64,000 nucleotides of DNA from Sulfitobacter sp. THAF37 (GTDB lineage Bacteria > Pseudomonadota > Alphaproteobacteria > Rhodobacterales > Rhodobacteraceae). The position numbers and the translations under genes are program-made. The DNA is taken from positions 19,444 to 83,443 of the forward strand of contig NZ_CP045378.1 in NCBI RefSeq assembly GCF_009363555.1, given 5' to 3'. The notes beneath the pieces were generated by a model. It made no database searches. It worked only from the letters and a program-made list of their open reading frames with translations, and was not told the origin of the DNA. Shown here one piece after another: positions 18,802 to 27,483 of this stretch (position 1 is the first letter of the stretch; each line of letters begins with the position of its first letter).

Positions 18802-19745
18802 TTCTTAATACCCAGCGCCTTAAGGAACGATGCGCGAAACCCATCCGCCGAAGGCACTGGCACACAGAAAAACTGAATGTCGAATTTGTCGAGTTTCTCC
18901 ACCGATAGTCTGTTCTTTACATTCTTCACCCATTTTTCCATTTCGTCATTCGCCGCCTTCAGGATGTCCTCCCCGATGCCTTTTGCATCATCTTTCGGAT
19001 AGAAATCCGCATCGAAGGCGATAAGCGCGATCCCGCAATATTCGACCCTGTTCGATAGCGGTGAGGTTCGGTCGAAATATTTCCGGAATGCGGCCGTAAG
19101 TTCCGGATCACTGAGATCGGCTTTGTCGCTGAGGAGCACGAGATCCCGCTCGCGATCAGCGCCTTCGTGGTCCGTCTCCACGAGGAAAGGGGCAAGTGAT
19201 GAAAGGCAATCTCTTATGGCCGCTGTAGGGTCGCCATACACCTTTGACTCGCCCCAGAAAAGTTTGAGAAGGCCGTTTTCGTTTACGGAAGCATAGACGC
19301 CGTCCGCACCATGATAGTGCATGTGAGAGTCGGTCTTAAGGTCCATCTTACAGAGCACCTGAGGAACCTTGAGAAAGCGCTCTGCGAGTAGGAAGAGCAG
19401 CATCTCGCCGCCTTCGCCAGTATTGGCAAGGTCCGTAAAAGTGCCGATTGCCTCGTGGTGCAGGGCTGCAACCGCGCTTCCGGACTTGAATCTGGCGTCC
19501 CGCGCCCGCGCATCATCCAACCGCGATTTCGGGACGGCATAATCGATAATTGAGTTGCGCATAAATTCCGCAAGACGCTCCGGCTTGACGCGTCCGTTCC
19601 CATCCACAGTCAGGCAATGACAGTGGAGACGGGCCACGCAATCTTTCAAGAGCACGTCCCGTTTAACAAGCTGGAGATGAACACCCAACTCTTCTGGATC
19701 GCCCGAAACTATATTAACCAAATCTTCTGGAAGTACTTGAGTCAG
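18798..19745 (-). CDS. hamA: HamA, DUF1837 nuclease of Hachiman defence
   Basis: DUF1837 protein of about 315 aa. Numbering from the TTG at 19721, GEGGEMLLF is at 102-110, HGADGVY at 137-143 and WGESK at 156-160; Glu and Lys of the last motif correspond to the catalytic pair described for HamA nucleases. It would be the DNA-degrading effector held by HamB. Start choice is unusual: a strong AAAGGAGG (19759-19752) sits 6 bases before an in-frame CTG at 19745, while the first standard codon is a TTG at 19721 with only a weak site. No in-frame ATG occurs before residue 54. I give the CTG start; the TTG remains possible. Confidence 0.87.
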   Translation of the reverse strand: MTQVLPEDLVNIVSGDPEELGVHLQLVKRDVLLKDCVARLHCHCLTVDGNGRVKPERLAEFMRNSIIDYAVPKSRLDDARARDARFKSGSAVAALHHEAIGTFTDLANTGEGGEMLLFLLAERFLKVPQVLCKMDLKTDSHMHYHGADGVYASVNENGLLKLFWGESKVYGDPTAAIRDCLSSLAPFLVETDHEGADRERDLVLLSDKADLSDPELTAAFRKYFDRTSPLSNRVEYCGIALIAFDADFYPKDDAKGIGEDILKAANDEMEKWVKNVKNRLSVEKLDKFDIQFFCVPVPSADGFRASFLKALGIKK

Positions 19746-19751
19746 TGGTCG

Positions 19752-19759
19752 CCTCCTTT
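19752..19759 (-). promoter_or_regulatory. Strong ribosome binding site before a CTG codon of hamA
   Basis: AAAGGAGG is followed six bases later by CTG in the hamA frame and by no ATG, GTG or TTG at suitable distance. An in-frame stop lies just upstream of the site, so translation cannot start further away. Confidence 0.55.
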
Positions 19760-20003
19760 CGTTTTAGGGTGGTTGTGCCGACCCCGCTGCTGCTCGCATA
19801 GAGAGTATCATACGTAATTCAAATAGTTAGGTTTTTCTTCGCGCTGCGGTCAAAGAAATTGTGCGATACTCCTTCAACGCCCCAAGGTCCGGAGTGTCAC
19901 CGCTGCCCGTTGATAATACGTCAGCTGTCTCCTTTTGGCGTGAACGCTACACTTCGCCTTGCGGAAGTTCAGTTCAGCGTTGCAAACGGCTGCATCGCGC
20001 CGT

Positions 20004-20999
20004 CTATGTCGGTAGTTTTCTCGACCCCGGCAGATAGAACTCCGTAATCCCCCGCTTCCCCTCGGCCCGCCCGAGCTGGACGATCACATCGATGGATTTC
20101 CGGATGTATTCCCGAACCTCGGCAAAGGTCAGTGGTGTGCCGGCCTGCAGCACCATGATCGCCAGTCGATCGATTGCGAGTTCTGCGGTTTCCGCGTGGA
20201 TGGTGGAAACCGACCCGCCATGGCCGGTGTTGATGGCCTCGAGGTAGGTCAGGGCCTCGGCACCGCGCAGCTCGCCGACGATGATCCGGTCAGGTCGCAT
20301 ACGGAGGGAGGCTTGAAGGAGAGCGTTGGCGCTGCGTTGCGAACCGGCACCGCGGTCGGCAAGGAGGGCGACGGTGTTGGGCTGGCCGGGGAAGAGCTCA
20401 AAAGCGTCTTCGATGGTGATCAGCCGCTCGTGCTCGCTCACATGGGTCAGGAGGTGGCGGGCGAACGTGGTCTTCCCGGTCGAGGTGCCGCCGCTGATCA
20501 GGACGTTGAGCCGCGCCTCGACCAGAGTCTGCAGCGCGGCCTCAAGGTTCTCCTCCGCTAGACTGGCGATGTTTTTCATCTTCTCCGCGCGGAGGGCGTC
20601 GAGCGAGACGGCCTTGCCGAAGAGATAAGCCGGGGCGTAGTCCCTAATGCTGCCAGAGGCGAAGAGGCGAATGGTGATCGAGGCACCGCGATCGATGGCG
20701 GGCGGCACGGCGACCTGGACCCGAAGCGGGCGGCCCGCATATTCCACCTTGCCGGAGACGAGGGGGTTCTTTTCAGAGACGCGGGCCTTGGCATCGCCGA
20801 CGATGGTCTGGGCCATGTTGAGGGCTGTGGTCCGATCCACGGTCTGACCTTCGTGGCGCATGCTGGCATCCCCCGCGACCTCGAGCCAGACCTTGCCGTC
20901 GGGGTTGATCGCGATCTCGACCACGTCGTCACGCCGCAGGAGATCGCGGAACGGGTCGAGATAACGCTCGAGGTATGAGGCTGGCGAGGCCTGATCCAT
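20004..20999 (-). CDS. virB11: VirB11 ATPase of the type IV secretion system
   Basis: 331-aa hexameric traffic ATPase that powers pilus assembly and substrate transfer from the cytoplasmic face. Walker A GGTSTGKTTFARHLL, the Asp box ITIEDAFEL, Walker B MRPDRIIVGELRGAEA and the His box TGHGGSVSTIHAE are intact. The ATG at 20999 is used; a TTG one codon before is possible. It is the last gene of the virB operon, 82 bp after virB10. Confidence 0.95.
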   Translation of the reverse strand: MDQASPASYLERYLDPFRDLLRRDDVVEIAINPDGKVWLEVAGDASMRHEGQTVDRTTALNMAQTIVGDAKARVSEKNPLVSGKVEYAGRPLRVQVAVPPAIDRGASITIRLFASGSIRDYAPAYLFGKAVSLDALRAEKMKNIASLAEENLEAALQTLVEARLNVLISGGTSTGKTTFARHLLTHVSEHERLITIEDAFELFPGQPNTVALLADRGAGSQRSANALLQASLRMRPDRIIVGELRGAEALTYLEAINTGHGGSVSTIHAETAELAIDRLAIMVLQAGTPLTFAEVREYIRKSIDVIVQLGRAEGKRGITEFYLPGSRKLPT

Positions 21000-21081
21000 C
21001 AATTCGGTGATTCCGGTAATATTGAACCTGGTTTCGCTGCCTCTCGCCTGCGGCTCGAACGCGAAACCTGATGCTTCTTTT

Positions 21082-22524
21082 TCATTGTGAACCGGAACCC
21101 CCGTAGATCACCACATCCCGGTCCACGAGCACGGTGACCGAGGCGCCCTGATCGACATAGATCGTCGGCGCGATCGAGACCTGATCGGCGATGACCGACC
21201 CGACAGCGTCCTGCAGGTCGCTGCTGACATCGCCCAGGACAATGCTTGTCGTCTCGTTGTTGGCACTCTCCGCCGCCACGGCAGGCGCCGCCCCGATCAC
21301 GGAAATCAGCGCCGCCCCGCCGAAGCGCTCGGCAAACTTGGTGTCGACGAGACCAGTGAGGCCCGAGCGGCCAAGCTGGTCGCCGCCCACAGCGGCGATT
21401 TCCATCGAGGTGCCGTCCGGGGTCAGGACGCGGGTCCAAAGGATCAGGATGCGCTTCTGGTGCATTTCGATCCCGGAGCGGTATTGGCCAAAAAGGCGGG
21501 AGCCCCGGGGGATCAGGATCCGGTCTCCGGAAAACGCCAGCACCGGCTCGGAGACCACCGCGACAACGGAGCCGGGCAGATCGCTGTTAATAGCGGTTTG
21601 CAGCGCCGCCTGGATGACGGATCCTTGGGTCAGCGTGCGTTCGGGATGGATGAGGCGGGCGGCCTCCTGCACCTCGAGCGGTCGCGCACTCTGCAAGAAC
21701 TGCTCGTTGCCCGAGAGGGCCGGTCCACTTGCGCCAGCGGCGGCAGGATCGGCCACCGCCGCGCCACTCGCACCACCACGTGGACCGTCCGCATAGACCA
21801 CGGCGGGGGATTTGATCTGGGCAGTCAGAAGCTCCTCGGCGATGCGTTCGGCCTCGCGCAGACGCTGCTCCTCTTCCTGACGCCGGCGTTGTTCGAGAAG
21901 GCGCTGATCGGCGATCACCCCTTCGCGATCGAGCTCGGCCTCAAGCCCCTCGCGCTGCGCCCGTTCGGCATCGAGCATGGCCTGCAGCCCCTCGATGCGA
22001 GTCTCGGTCTGGCGTTGGAGGTTTGCCAGCTCGGTTTCCTTTGCGGCGAGCGTTGCTTCGAGCGCGGCCTTTTGCTCGTCGAAGGCCTCGCGCAGGTCCG
22101 CGACAGCGGATTGGATTTCCGAGTTGCGGGCAGCCTGGCTGGCGGCGAGGGCTTCGCGGAGCTTGGCGATTTCGGCCAGCACCTCGGCGCTCGGTTCCGG
22201 GGCAGGGGCGGCGGGCACGTCGAGCGCTTCCTCGACGGCGATCAGTGCGTCATTGACCCGTTGCTCGGTCTCGTCGGGCGGAAACTTCAGCCGCCCGCCG
22301 GAGCCGGGGCGGCGGTCCTGAAAGGTCTCGACATCGGAGGTCTCAAGCGCACTGTCACCTTCCTGCAGACCGGTGGCCAGAAAATACGCGACCCCGGCCC
22401 CGCCAAGGGCGAGGGCGGCCGCGAGCGCGCCGACCCCGAGGCTGTTTCCGCGGGGCTTGGACTTGCCGCGCTGGCTGAACTGGTCGAGACGGTCCTGAAG
22501 GTCGGGAGGGGTTTGTTCGGCCAT
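21082..22524 (-). CDS. virB10: VirB10, type IV secretion core-complex protein
   Basis: 480-aa protein spanning both membranes. A short cytoplasmic N-terminus is followed by a transmembrane segment near 28-50, a long Glu/Ala/Gln/Arg-rich coiled-coil stretch (about 110-230) and the C-terminal TrbI/VirB10 domain that forms the outer-membrane pore. PRGSRLFGQYRSG is a clear family motif. The start is 2 bp after the virB9 stop. Confidence 0.94.
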   Translation of the reverse strand: MAEQTPPDLQDRLDQFSQRGKSKPRGNSLGVGALAAALALGGAGVAYFLATGLQEGDSALETSDVETFQDRRPGSGGRLKFPPDETEQRVNDALIAVEEALDVPAAPAPEPSAEVLAEIAKLREALAASQAARNSEIQSAVADLREAFDEQKAALEATLAAKETELANLQRQTETRIEGLQAMLDAERAQREGLEAELDREGVIADQRLLEQRRRQEEEQRLREAERIAEELLTAQIKSPAVVYADGPRGGASGAAVADPAAAGASGPALSGNEQFLQSARPLEVQEAARLIHPERTLTQGSVIQAALQTAINSDLPGSVVAVVSEPVLAFSGDRILIPRGSRLFGQYRSGIEMHQKRILILWTRVLTPDGTSMEIAAVGGDQLGRSGLTGLVDTKFAERFGGAALISVIGAAPAVAAESANNETTSIVLGDVSSDLQDAVGSVIADQVSIAPTIYVDQGASVTVLVDRDVVIYGGSGSQ

Positions 22525-22526
22525 GG

Positions 22527-23249
22527 TCAGTTGCTCACGTAGATGGCGCTCTCGTCGCGCCAGGCGCAGATCGCCTCATCGCCGATACGCAGCGACCAGT
22601 AGGTGTTCACCCCAAGCACCCGGACCGTGTTGCCTTGCTGGGTCCAGTTGACCGTGCGCTCACGGCCCTGGTCATCGGCCTTGAAGAGGGCGGGCTGGCG
22701 ACCGTTTTCCGGGATGACGAAGTAGGTATAGCGCCCGTCGTCATAGATATGGCTGGGGCGGAAATCACCTTCGCCCGAGACGCGGTAGTTGTAGTTGCGG
22801 GGCGCCTCAAAGCCTTTGGGCTGGGTAGCCGCCGTCGCTCGACGTTCCTCATCGGGGTAGCGGAAGCGGACTTCGAAGAACATGCCGGTGCGGTTCGGGA
22901 TCGAGCCTTCGCGCAGGTGGAAGGAATAGGTGCGTCGGTTGGTGATCACCGTCATGTTGGTGGAGGCATTGGCCACATGCGGTTTGATGGTCAGCACATT
23001 GCCAAGCTCTGGGATCGGATCGACCTGGAAGCTTTCGGTGTCGCCGACGATCACGGCCTCGAAGCGCTCGCCCGCCCCGAAATGGATCGTGGTCGAATGC
23101 CTCAGATCGGTTTCGATCCGATAGACCTGGTTTTCACTATAGACGGCGGTGCGGATGCGGATGTCGAGCGGGCCGCCTTGCGGCGTGGCCTCGGCGTTTG
23201 CGGCAACAGGAAGGGCAAGCGCCAGGAAAAGCGCGGGCAGAGATTTCAT
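22527..23249 (-). CDS. virB9: VirB9, type IV secretion outer-membrane core protein
   Basis: 240 aa with a signal peptide (1-19, ending ANA). The VirB9/TrbG N-terminal domain includes GAGERFEAVIVGDTESFQ, and the C-terminal domain includes NYNYRVSGEGDFRPSHIYDD, which in relatives binds the VirB7 lipoprotein and VirB10. It lies between virB8 and virB10 with only a few bases between genes. Confidence 0.93.
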   Translation of the reverse strand: MKSLPALFLALALPVAANAEATPQGGPLDIRIRTAVYSENQVYRIETDLRHSTTIHFGAGERFEAVIVGDTESFQVDPIPELGNVLTIKPHVANASTNMTVITNRRTYSFHLREGSIPNRTGMFFEVRFRYPDEERRATAATQPKGFEAPRNYNYRVSGEGDFRPSHIYDDGRYTYFVIPENGRQPALFKADDQGRERTVNWTQQGNTVRVLGVNTYWSLRIGDEAICAWRDESAIYVSN

Positions 23250-23254
23250 CTTGG

Positions 23255-23935
23255 TCAGTTCTCCAGAGTCTCGGCGTCGACGCGGTAGGAGGTCACCACG
23301 AAGCCCAAGGGGTTGGCCCAGACGTCCTGAAGGCGCTGGCGGGTTTCAGGTTGGAAGTCATAACCAACGGTAGCGACATAGGACCGGGTGACGGTGCGGG
23401 TGTCGCGGGGACGGCGCAGCGTGCGGGTGAAGCGGACCTGGGCCACGCCGCGCTCGATCTGGTTCACGGACTTGATCACCACCTCGATCTTGGCGTCGCG
23501 GCCATAGACGGTGATCGGGTAGTCTTCGTTGGTCGAGGACCAGAGATCGCGCAGCGTGCGGGCGGCATCGCCATCGGAACGGTTGAGCACCGAGTTGATA
23601 CGCTGCTCGCCATCGGTCAGGTCATAGGTTTCCCGATCATCGACATAGGCCACGAGATTGGCCTGGATGATGGCGTCGCTCTCGGAAAGCGTCAGCGCCT
23701 GTACGGCGGCGACCCGGTCCATCTCTCCGGTTTCCTTGTCGACCACGACGACGAAGGTCTCGGTCGATTTGAGTGGAAAGAGGCTCGCGCCCGCGACCAT
23801 GCCGGCAACACCAACCAGCACGCCTGCCGCCGCAACGAACCAGGCGAAACGCTCACGCCGTCTTGGCCCGTAGATGAAATCCGCCTCGAAAGCGTCGCGG
23901 TCAGGCGCGGAGGAACTGGTCACAAGCTTCTTCAA
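23255..23935 (-). CDS. virB8: VirB8, type IV secretion inner-membrane assembly factor
   Basis: 226 aa with one transmembrane segment near 35-55 and a periplasmic NTF2-like domain of the VirB8 family. Recognisable segments include ETFVVVVDKETGEMDRV just after the membrane and RFTRTLRRPRDTRT in the second half. VirB8 dimers nucleate the inner-membrane complex and contact VirB9 and VirB10, its neighbours here. Confidence 0.92.
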   Translation of the reverse strand: MKKLVTSSSAPDRDAFEADFIYGPRRRERFAWFVAAAGVLVGVAGMVAGASLFPLKSTETFVVVVDKETGEMDRVAAVQALTLSESDAIIQANLVAYVDDRETYDLTDGEQRINSVLNRSDGDAARTLRDLWSSTNEDYPITVYGRDAKIEVVIKSVNQIERGVAQVRFTRTLRRPRDTRTVTRSYVATVGYDFQPETRQRLQDVWANPLGFVVTSYRVDAETLEN

Positions 23936-23952
23936 AGTCGTCGTCTTTCACA

Positions 23953-24966
23953 TCAGGGTTTGCGGAAGGCCTTGGCGGCGGAGAGAAGCGCGCCGGGGCT
24001 TTGCCGGATCAGCTCGCCGGTCTTCACCACACCCGCATTGGCCATCTGGTTCAGCTCATGCGGGGACTTGCCGGTGACGAGGCGCGAGGTTGCGCCCGCG
24101 CCATACTCCCGTGTGTTCACGAACCCCTGGCGCGCAAGGCCCGTGAGACCGACGGCATTGGACGCGATGCCGACGACACCGGTGAGATTGGAGGCGATGT
24201 AGGGCACCGAGGCCATGATCCCGGCGCTGAGGATCAGAATGACGAGGAAGGGCAGGATCAGGCTGACGGTTTCGACATCGCCCGGATCGGCGGAGGCGTC
24301 CCCGATCGCTTCGGCGATGGCGACGATGATGCCCGCGGCGCCTGCTGCGGCGACCGGCATGAGCGCGTAGCCAATGGTGGCGCGGGTCCAGGCCTCGAAG
24401 AGGGACTGGGTCGGTTTGAACAGCGAGGTCACGATCATGAAGGGGGCGATGACGATCATCAGCGCGAAGACGATGCGGGCGAAGGCGATGATCCCTGCGG
24501 TGACGGCGGCGAAGACGGCGGAGAGGACGAAGAAGATGGCACCCAGAACCGCGCCGAAGACCCAGCCCGCGCGGTCGCCGATCGTATCGCCATAGGCGGT
24601 GATGCGGGCGACCATATTGTCGAGGCTCTCATAGACCCCTGCCTCGTCGCCCGAGCCGGTAAGCGCCAGGATCGAGGCGCCCACGGAGTCGGGCACGCGC
24701 GTGACGATGTCATAGATGACGCTGAAATTATCCCAACTCTGCGCGAAGATCCCGACCAGGGCCACTTTCATCCCGAAGGCAAACCCGGTTCCGAAGGGCA
24801 GGGGGCGGAGCTGCATGACCGCGTTGATCCCGAGGAGCACGACAAGGAGCGTCGCGCCCGCCGAGATGACATTACCGACCGAGGCCGCCGAGGAGATAAA
24901 GCCGTCCTGCGCCACGGTGTTCACCGCGGCGTCGACTTGGCCAAGGATGTCGCGAATGACCCCCAT
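23953..24966 (-). CDS. virB6: VirB6, polytopic type IV secretion protein
   Basis: 337 aa with five to seven hydrophobic segments between about residues 30 and 270 and the TrbL/VirB6 signature AFARIVFALMIVIAPFMI near 165-182. It would form part of the inner-membrane channel. It starts directly after the small gene at 24967 and precedes virB8, the usual order. Confidence 0.9.
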   Translation of the reverse strand: MGVIRDILGQVDAAVNTVAQDGFISSAASVGNVISAGATLLVVLLGINAVMQLRPLPFGTGFAFGMKVALVGIFAQSWDNFSVIYDIVTRVPDSVGASILALTGSGDEAGVYESLDNMVARITAYGDTIGDRAGWVFGAVLGAIFFVLSAVFAAVTAGIIAFARIVFALMIVIAPFMIVTSLFKPTQSLFEAWTRATIGYALMPVAAAGAAGIIVAIAEAIGDASADPGDVETVSLILPFLVILILSAGIMASVPYIASNLTGVVGIASNAVGLTGLARQGFVNTREYGAGATSRLVTGKSPHELNQMANAGVVKTGELIRQSPGALLSAAKAFRKP

Positions 24967-25404
24967 TTACTCCGCACAGGCCTCCACAACTTGCGCCTCG
25001 AGCGCGTCCGCCTTGGCGTAGAGCTCGAGCACGTTGAAGGGCAGGCGCGGGTTGTCCGAGGTCTGGAACCGGGGCAGGGCGGCAAGCGCCTGATCCCAGG
25101 CGAACTGATCCAGCAGGCAGGTGCAGGTTTCCGAAGCGAGCGCCTCTTCGGCAATCAGGATGCGCAAGATCGCGCGGTAGCCATTGCGCAGATAGGCGGT
25201 TTCGGCCAGATCGGTAGGGGGTTTCGGAACACGACATTCATCCGTTTGATCCCGCGCGATGGCCATCGAGTTGAAGGGCGTGTCGCCGGAAGGGTTCGTG
25301 CTCGGGGTCTGGGCCGACGCAGCATTGTGCAGGATGCTCAAGACAAGGGCGGCGAGACCGAGCGCCCGGCCTGGAGCCAAGCTGCGGGTCATGGTTTGCC
25401 TCAT
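24967..25404 (-). CDS. Secreted type IV secretion-associated protein, function unknown
   Basis: 145 aa with a signal peptide ending ASA near residue 31. The mature part has four cysteines, two of them in ETCTCLLDQFAWD near 93-105, so disulfides are likely. It overlaps virB5 by 4 bp and abuts virB6. I recognise no named domain. Position inside the operon implies a periplasmic role in the transfer machine. Confidence 0.72.
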   Translation of the reverse strand: MRQTMTRSLAPGRALGLAALVLSILHNAASAQTPSTNPSGDTPFNSMAIARDQTDECRVPKPPTDLAETAYLRNGYRAILRILIAEEALASETCTCLLDQFAWDQALAALPRFQTSDNPRLPFNVLELYAKADALEAQVVEACAE

Positions 25405-26168
25405 GGATCCACCGCCATCGAGCGGAACTTGCGCTCATCCGCGAGGGTCGCGGCATCGACAACGCCAAGCTGGCCGGCACTCACGCCTTGCGCCGCTTCC
25501 AGCCGCCAAATCTGGGTCAGGATGATGCCAAGCTCGGCGGTGACGCGGGTGTTGAGATCGACGGCAGCCTTCAGCCCGTCCTGATCGTCGATGAGCCCGA
25601 CCATGGTCTCGAGCCGCTCAAGGCTTTGGCCCGCTTCTTCGTGGCTTTCCTGTGCCGCGACGGAGAGCATGGCGCTGGCCCCGGCGGAAGCGGCGATGCG
25701 GTTATCGGCGGGCTCATCCGAGCCAGAAAGCGTGCTCAGGCGTTCCGAAGTAAACCCGCTGCCCGAAAGCACCCGTTCGACCGAGGCCGAGAGTTCTGCA
25801 CCCGGATTGAAGCCGCTGAGAAAATCGCCGCTTGCCAGCGATTGTGCGGTATTGAGGGGCGCCACCAGCTTGCCGCGCAGCGCTCGGAATTCTTCGACCG
25901 TGGCGAAGAGTTCTCCGAGCCCGCTGCCTTCAATGAGCGAGGTCAGTTGCGCCTCGAGGTTCGTGAGCTGCGAGAGCTGGGTTTCCAGTTCCAGCCGCAT
26001 TGTGGCGAGCTGCTGCATCTGGACATTCAGGTCCTCGGCCATGTGTTCGAGCTGCGCCACGAGTTGACCAAGCTGCGAGCCATCAAAGGTTGGGACGCCC
26101 TGGGCCGTTGCGGGCGAGGTAAACCCGAGTGTGGCGACCGCGGCCACGGTCAGGAGAAGCTGTCTCAT
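25401..26168 (-). CDS. virB5: VirB5-like minor pilin
   Basis: 255 aa with a signal peptide (1-22, ending ATA). The N-terminal AQGVPTFDGSQLGQL and long helical coiled-coil region (about 30-75) match the VirB5/TrbJ family. The segment AVDLNTRVTAELGIILTQIW near 210-229 has a counterpart in the neighbouring fusion protein, showing a shared VirB5 scaffold. VirB5 sits at the pilus tip and aids contact with recipient cells. Confidence 0.85.
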   Translation of the reverse strand: MRQLLLTVAAVATLGFTSPATAQGVPTFDGSQLGQLVAQLEHMAEDLNVQMQQLATMRLELETQLSQLTNLEAQLTSLIEGSGLGELFATVEEFRALRGKLVAPLNTAQSLASGDFLSGFNPGAELSASVERVLSGSGFTSERLSTLSGSDEPADNRIAASAGASAMLSVAAQESHEEAGQSLERLETMVGLIDDQDGLKAAVDLNTRVTAELGIILTQIWRLEAAQGVSAGQLGVVDAATLADERKFRSMAVDP

Positions 26169-27277
26169 TCGGGAACTCCCATCTGCATGAAGTCGCGCTC
26201 CGCCAACCGGTCTGCGACGAGGTGCTGCGCATAGACCGCCTCGCGCTGCTGGTTGGCGGCCATCAGCCGGACGCGAAGGTTGAGGATGCGGCCAATCTCG
26301 GCCTTGGCGTAGGTGTTGAGTTCCCAGGCCGCCTTGGCATTGGGTTGCGCATCGATCTGCAGGATGATCGCGCGGAGGCGGTTGATCACTTGCTCGGTCG
26401 TTGCCGAACTGTCGGCGGCGTAATAGACGCCCGCCTCGGAGATGCTGGCATATTCGGCGAGCGCAAAATCCGAGGGCGAGAGCGTGCCAAGCGCGTCGGC
26501 ACCGCCCACCACAGCGAGGTATTCGTTGTAGAATTTCGAGATGTTGCGCACATAGCCTTGGGTCTCGGCAAAGGGCGGCACGCCCCCGTATTCGATGACC
26601 CGACCCGGCCCCGCGTTATAGGCCGCGAGCGCATGGGGTATGTTGCCGAAGCGGTTGAGCTGGGTGGTGATATAGCGCGCGCCGCCGCGGAGGTTGTCTT
26701 TCACGTCATAGCGGTCGACGCCGAGATCGGAGGCGGTGCCAGGCATGAGCTGGGTCAGGCCATAAGCCCCGACCGGGCTTTCAGCGGCGACGTTGAAGCG
26801 ACTCTCCTGTTTAATCAGAGCCTGGAAGAGGCAGCGCCACTGGGTGGCCGAGAGACCGGCGCGGGCCACACCGGGCGCGCCTGCGAACTCGCCGGCGACC
26901 TCGACGATCATCATCTCGACCGTCTCGCGGCCCTCGCCGAAGAGGCGGCTGTTCATCGGGCTTGGATCGGTATTGGGATAGACCGCCGCCACCCCGAAAT
27001 CCGCATTGCCCTCGAGCGCACGGATGTCGAAGCCAGGCCCGGTAATGGCAGCGGTCATTTCCTCGAGGACGCGCAGCTGGTCGGCCTGCACATCCGCCAG
27101 CGTGGACTCGGTCCGATCCTTGTCCTGCTGGACGCTTAGATCCTCGGCCAATGCCCTCACCCGGGCGATGGCGCGACCGATCGCGGAATTGTCCTGTGTC
27201 GGCACGCCCTGGGCATGCGCAGGCAGGGCGCTGAGGCCGAGGCAGAGCCCGGCGGATATGATCGCGGCGCGGCTCAT
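26165..27277 (-). CDS. Lytic transglycosylase inserted in a VirB5-like scaffold
   Basis: 370 aa with three parts. A signal peptide (ending AHA, 22) leads into AQGVPTQDNSAIGRAI, parallel to the start of mature VirB5 next door. Residues ~145-250 form a soluble lytic transglycosylase domain with catalytic Glu in KQESRFN (158), YGLTQLMPGT and AAYNAGPGRVIEYGG. Residues ~315-366 again resemble the VirB5 C-terminus (AWELNTYAKAEIGRILNLRV). The enzyme would open peptidoglycan for the transfer apparatus while perhaps docking like VirB5. A second, stand-alone transglycosylase (VirB1) is encoded upstream in the same operon. It overlaps virB5 by 4 bp. Confidence 0.85.
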   Translation of the reverse strand: MSRAAIISAGLCLGLSALPAHAQGVPTQDNSAIGRAIARVRALAEDLSVQQDKDRTESTLADVQADQLRVLEEMTAAITGPGFDIRALEGNADFGVAAVYPNTDPSPMNSRLFGEGRETVEMMIVEVAGEFAGAPGVARAGLSATQWRCLFQALIKQESRFNVAAESPVGAYGLTQLMPGTASDLGVDRYDVKDNLRGGARYITTQLNRFGNIPHALAAYNAGPGRVIEYGGVPPFAETQGYVRNISKFYNEYLAVVGGADALGTLSPSDFALAEYASISEAGVYYAADSSATTEQVINRLRAIILQIDAQPNAKAAWELNTYAKAEIGRILNLRVRLMAANQQREAVYAQHLVADRLAERDFMQMGVPE

Positions 27278-27483
27278 TCCGAACGGGGCAGGGGCTCGAA
27301 GGTGCAGTCAGGCTTGGCCGTCTCCTGCACCGGTGCGCCCATGGTCGAGAAGGACAGGGCGGACCGCGTCACTTGCGGCTCGCCATTGCGTCCGAAACAG
27401 GGCGAGGTTTTCTCGGTGTATTTCTCGCAAGCGGAAAGAAGGCTCGCGGCGGCGCAAAGCGCGAGGAGGGGTTTCGAACTCAT
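27274..27483 (-). CDS. virB7: VirB7-like small lipoprotein
   Basis: 69 aa with a lipoprotein signal ending in lipobox LSAC (16-19), then a short mature part with two more cysteines. Size, lipobox and position between virB4 and the VirB5-type gene fit a VirB7-like outer-membrane lipoprotein that stabilises VirB9. The start at 27483 overlaps the virB4 stop in an ATGA; longer frames extending into virB4 are not credible. Sequence similarity to VirB7 is too low to be certain. Confidence 0.72.
   Translation of the reverse strand: MSSKPLLALCAAASLLSACEKYTEKTSPCFGRNGEPQVTRSALSFSTMGAPVQETAKPDCTFEPLPRSE

Noticed and set aside
24001..25584. Plus-strand open frame of 527 codons across virB6, the small gene and part of virB5
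   Set aside because: It crosses three established genes and is extremely rich in Asp, Gly and Arg, as expected for an antisense frame of hydrophobic coding sequence.
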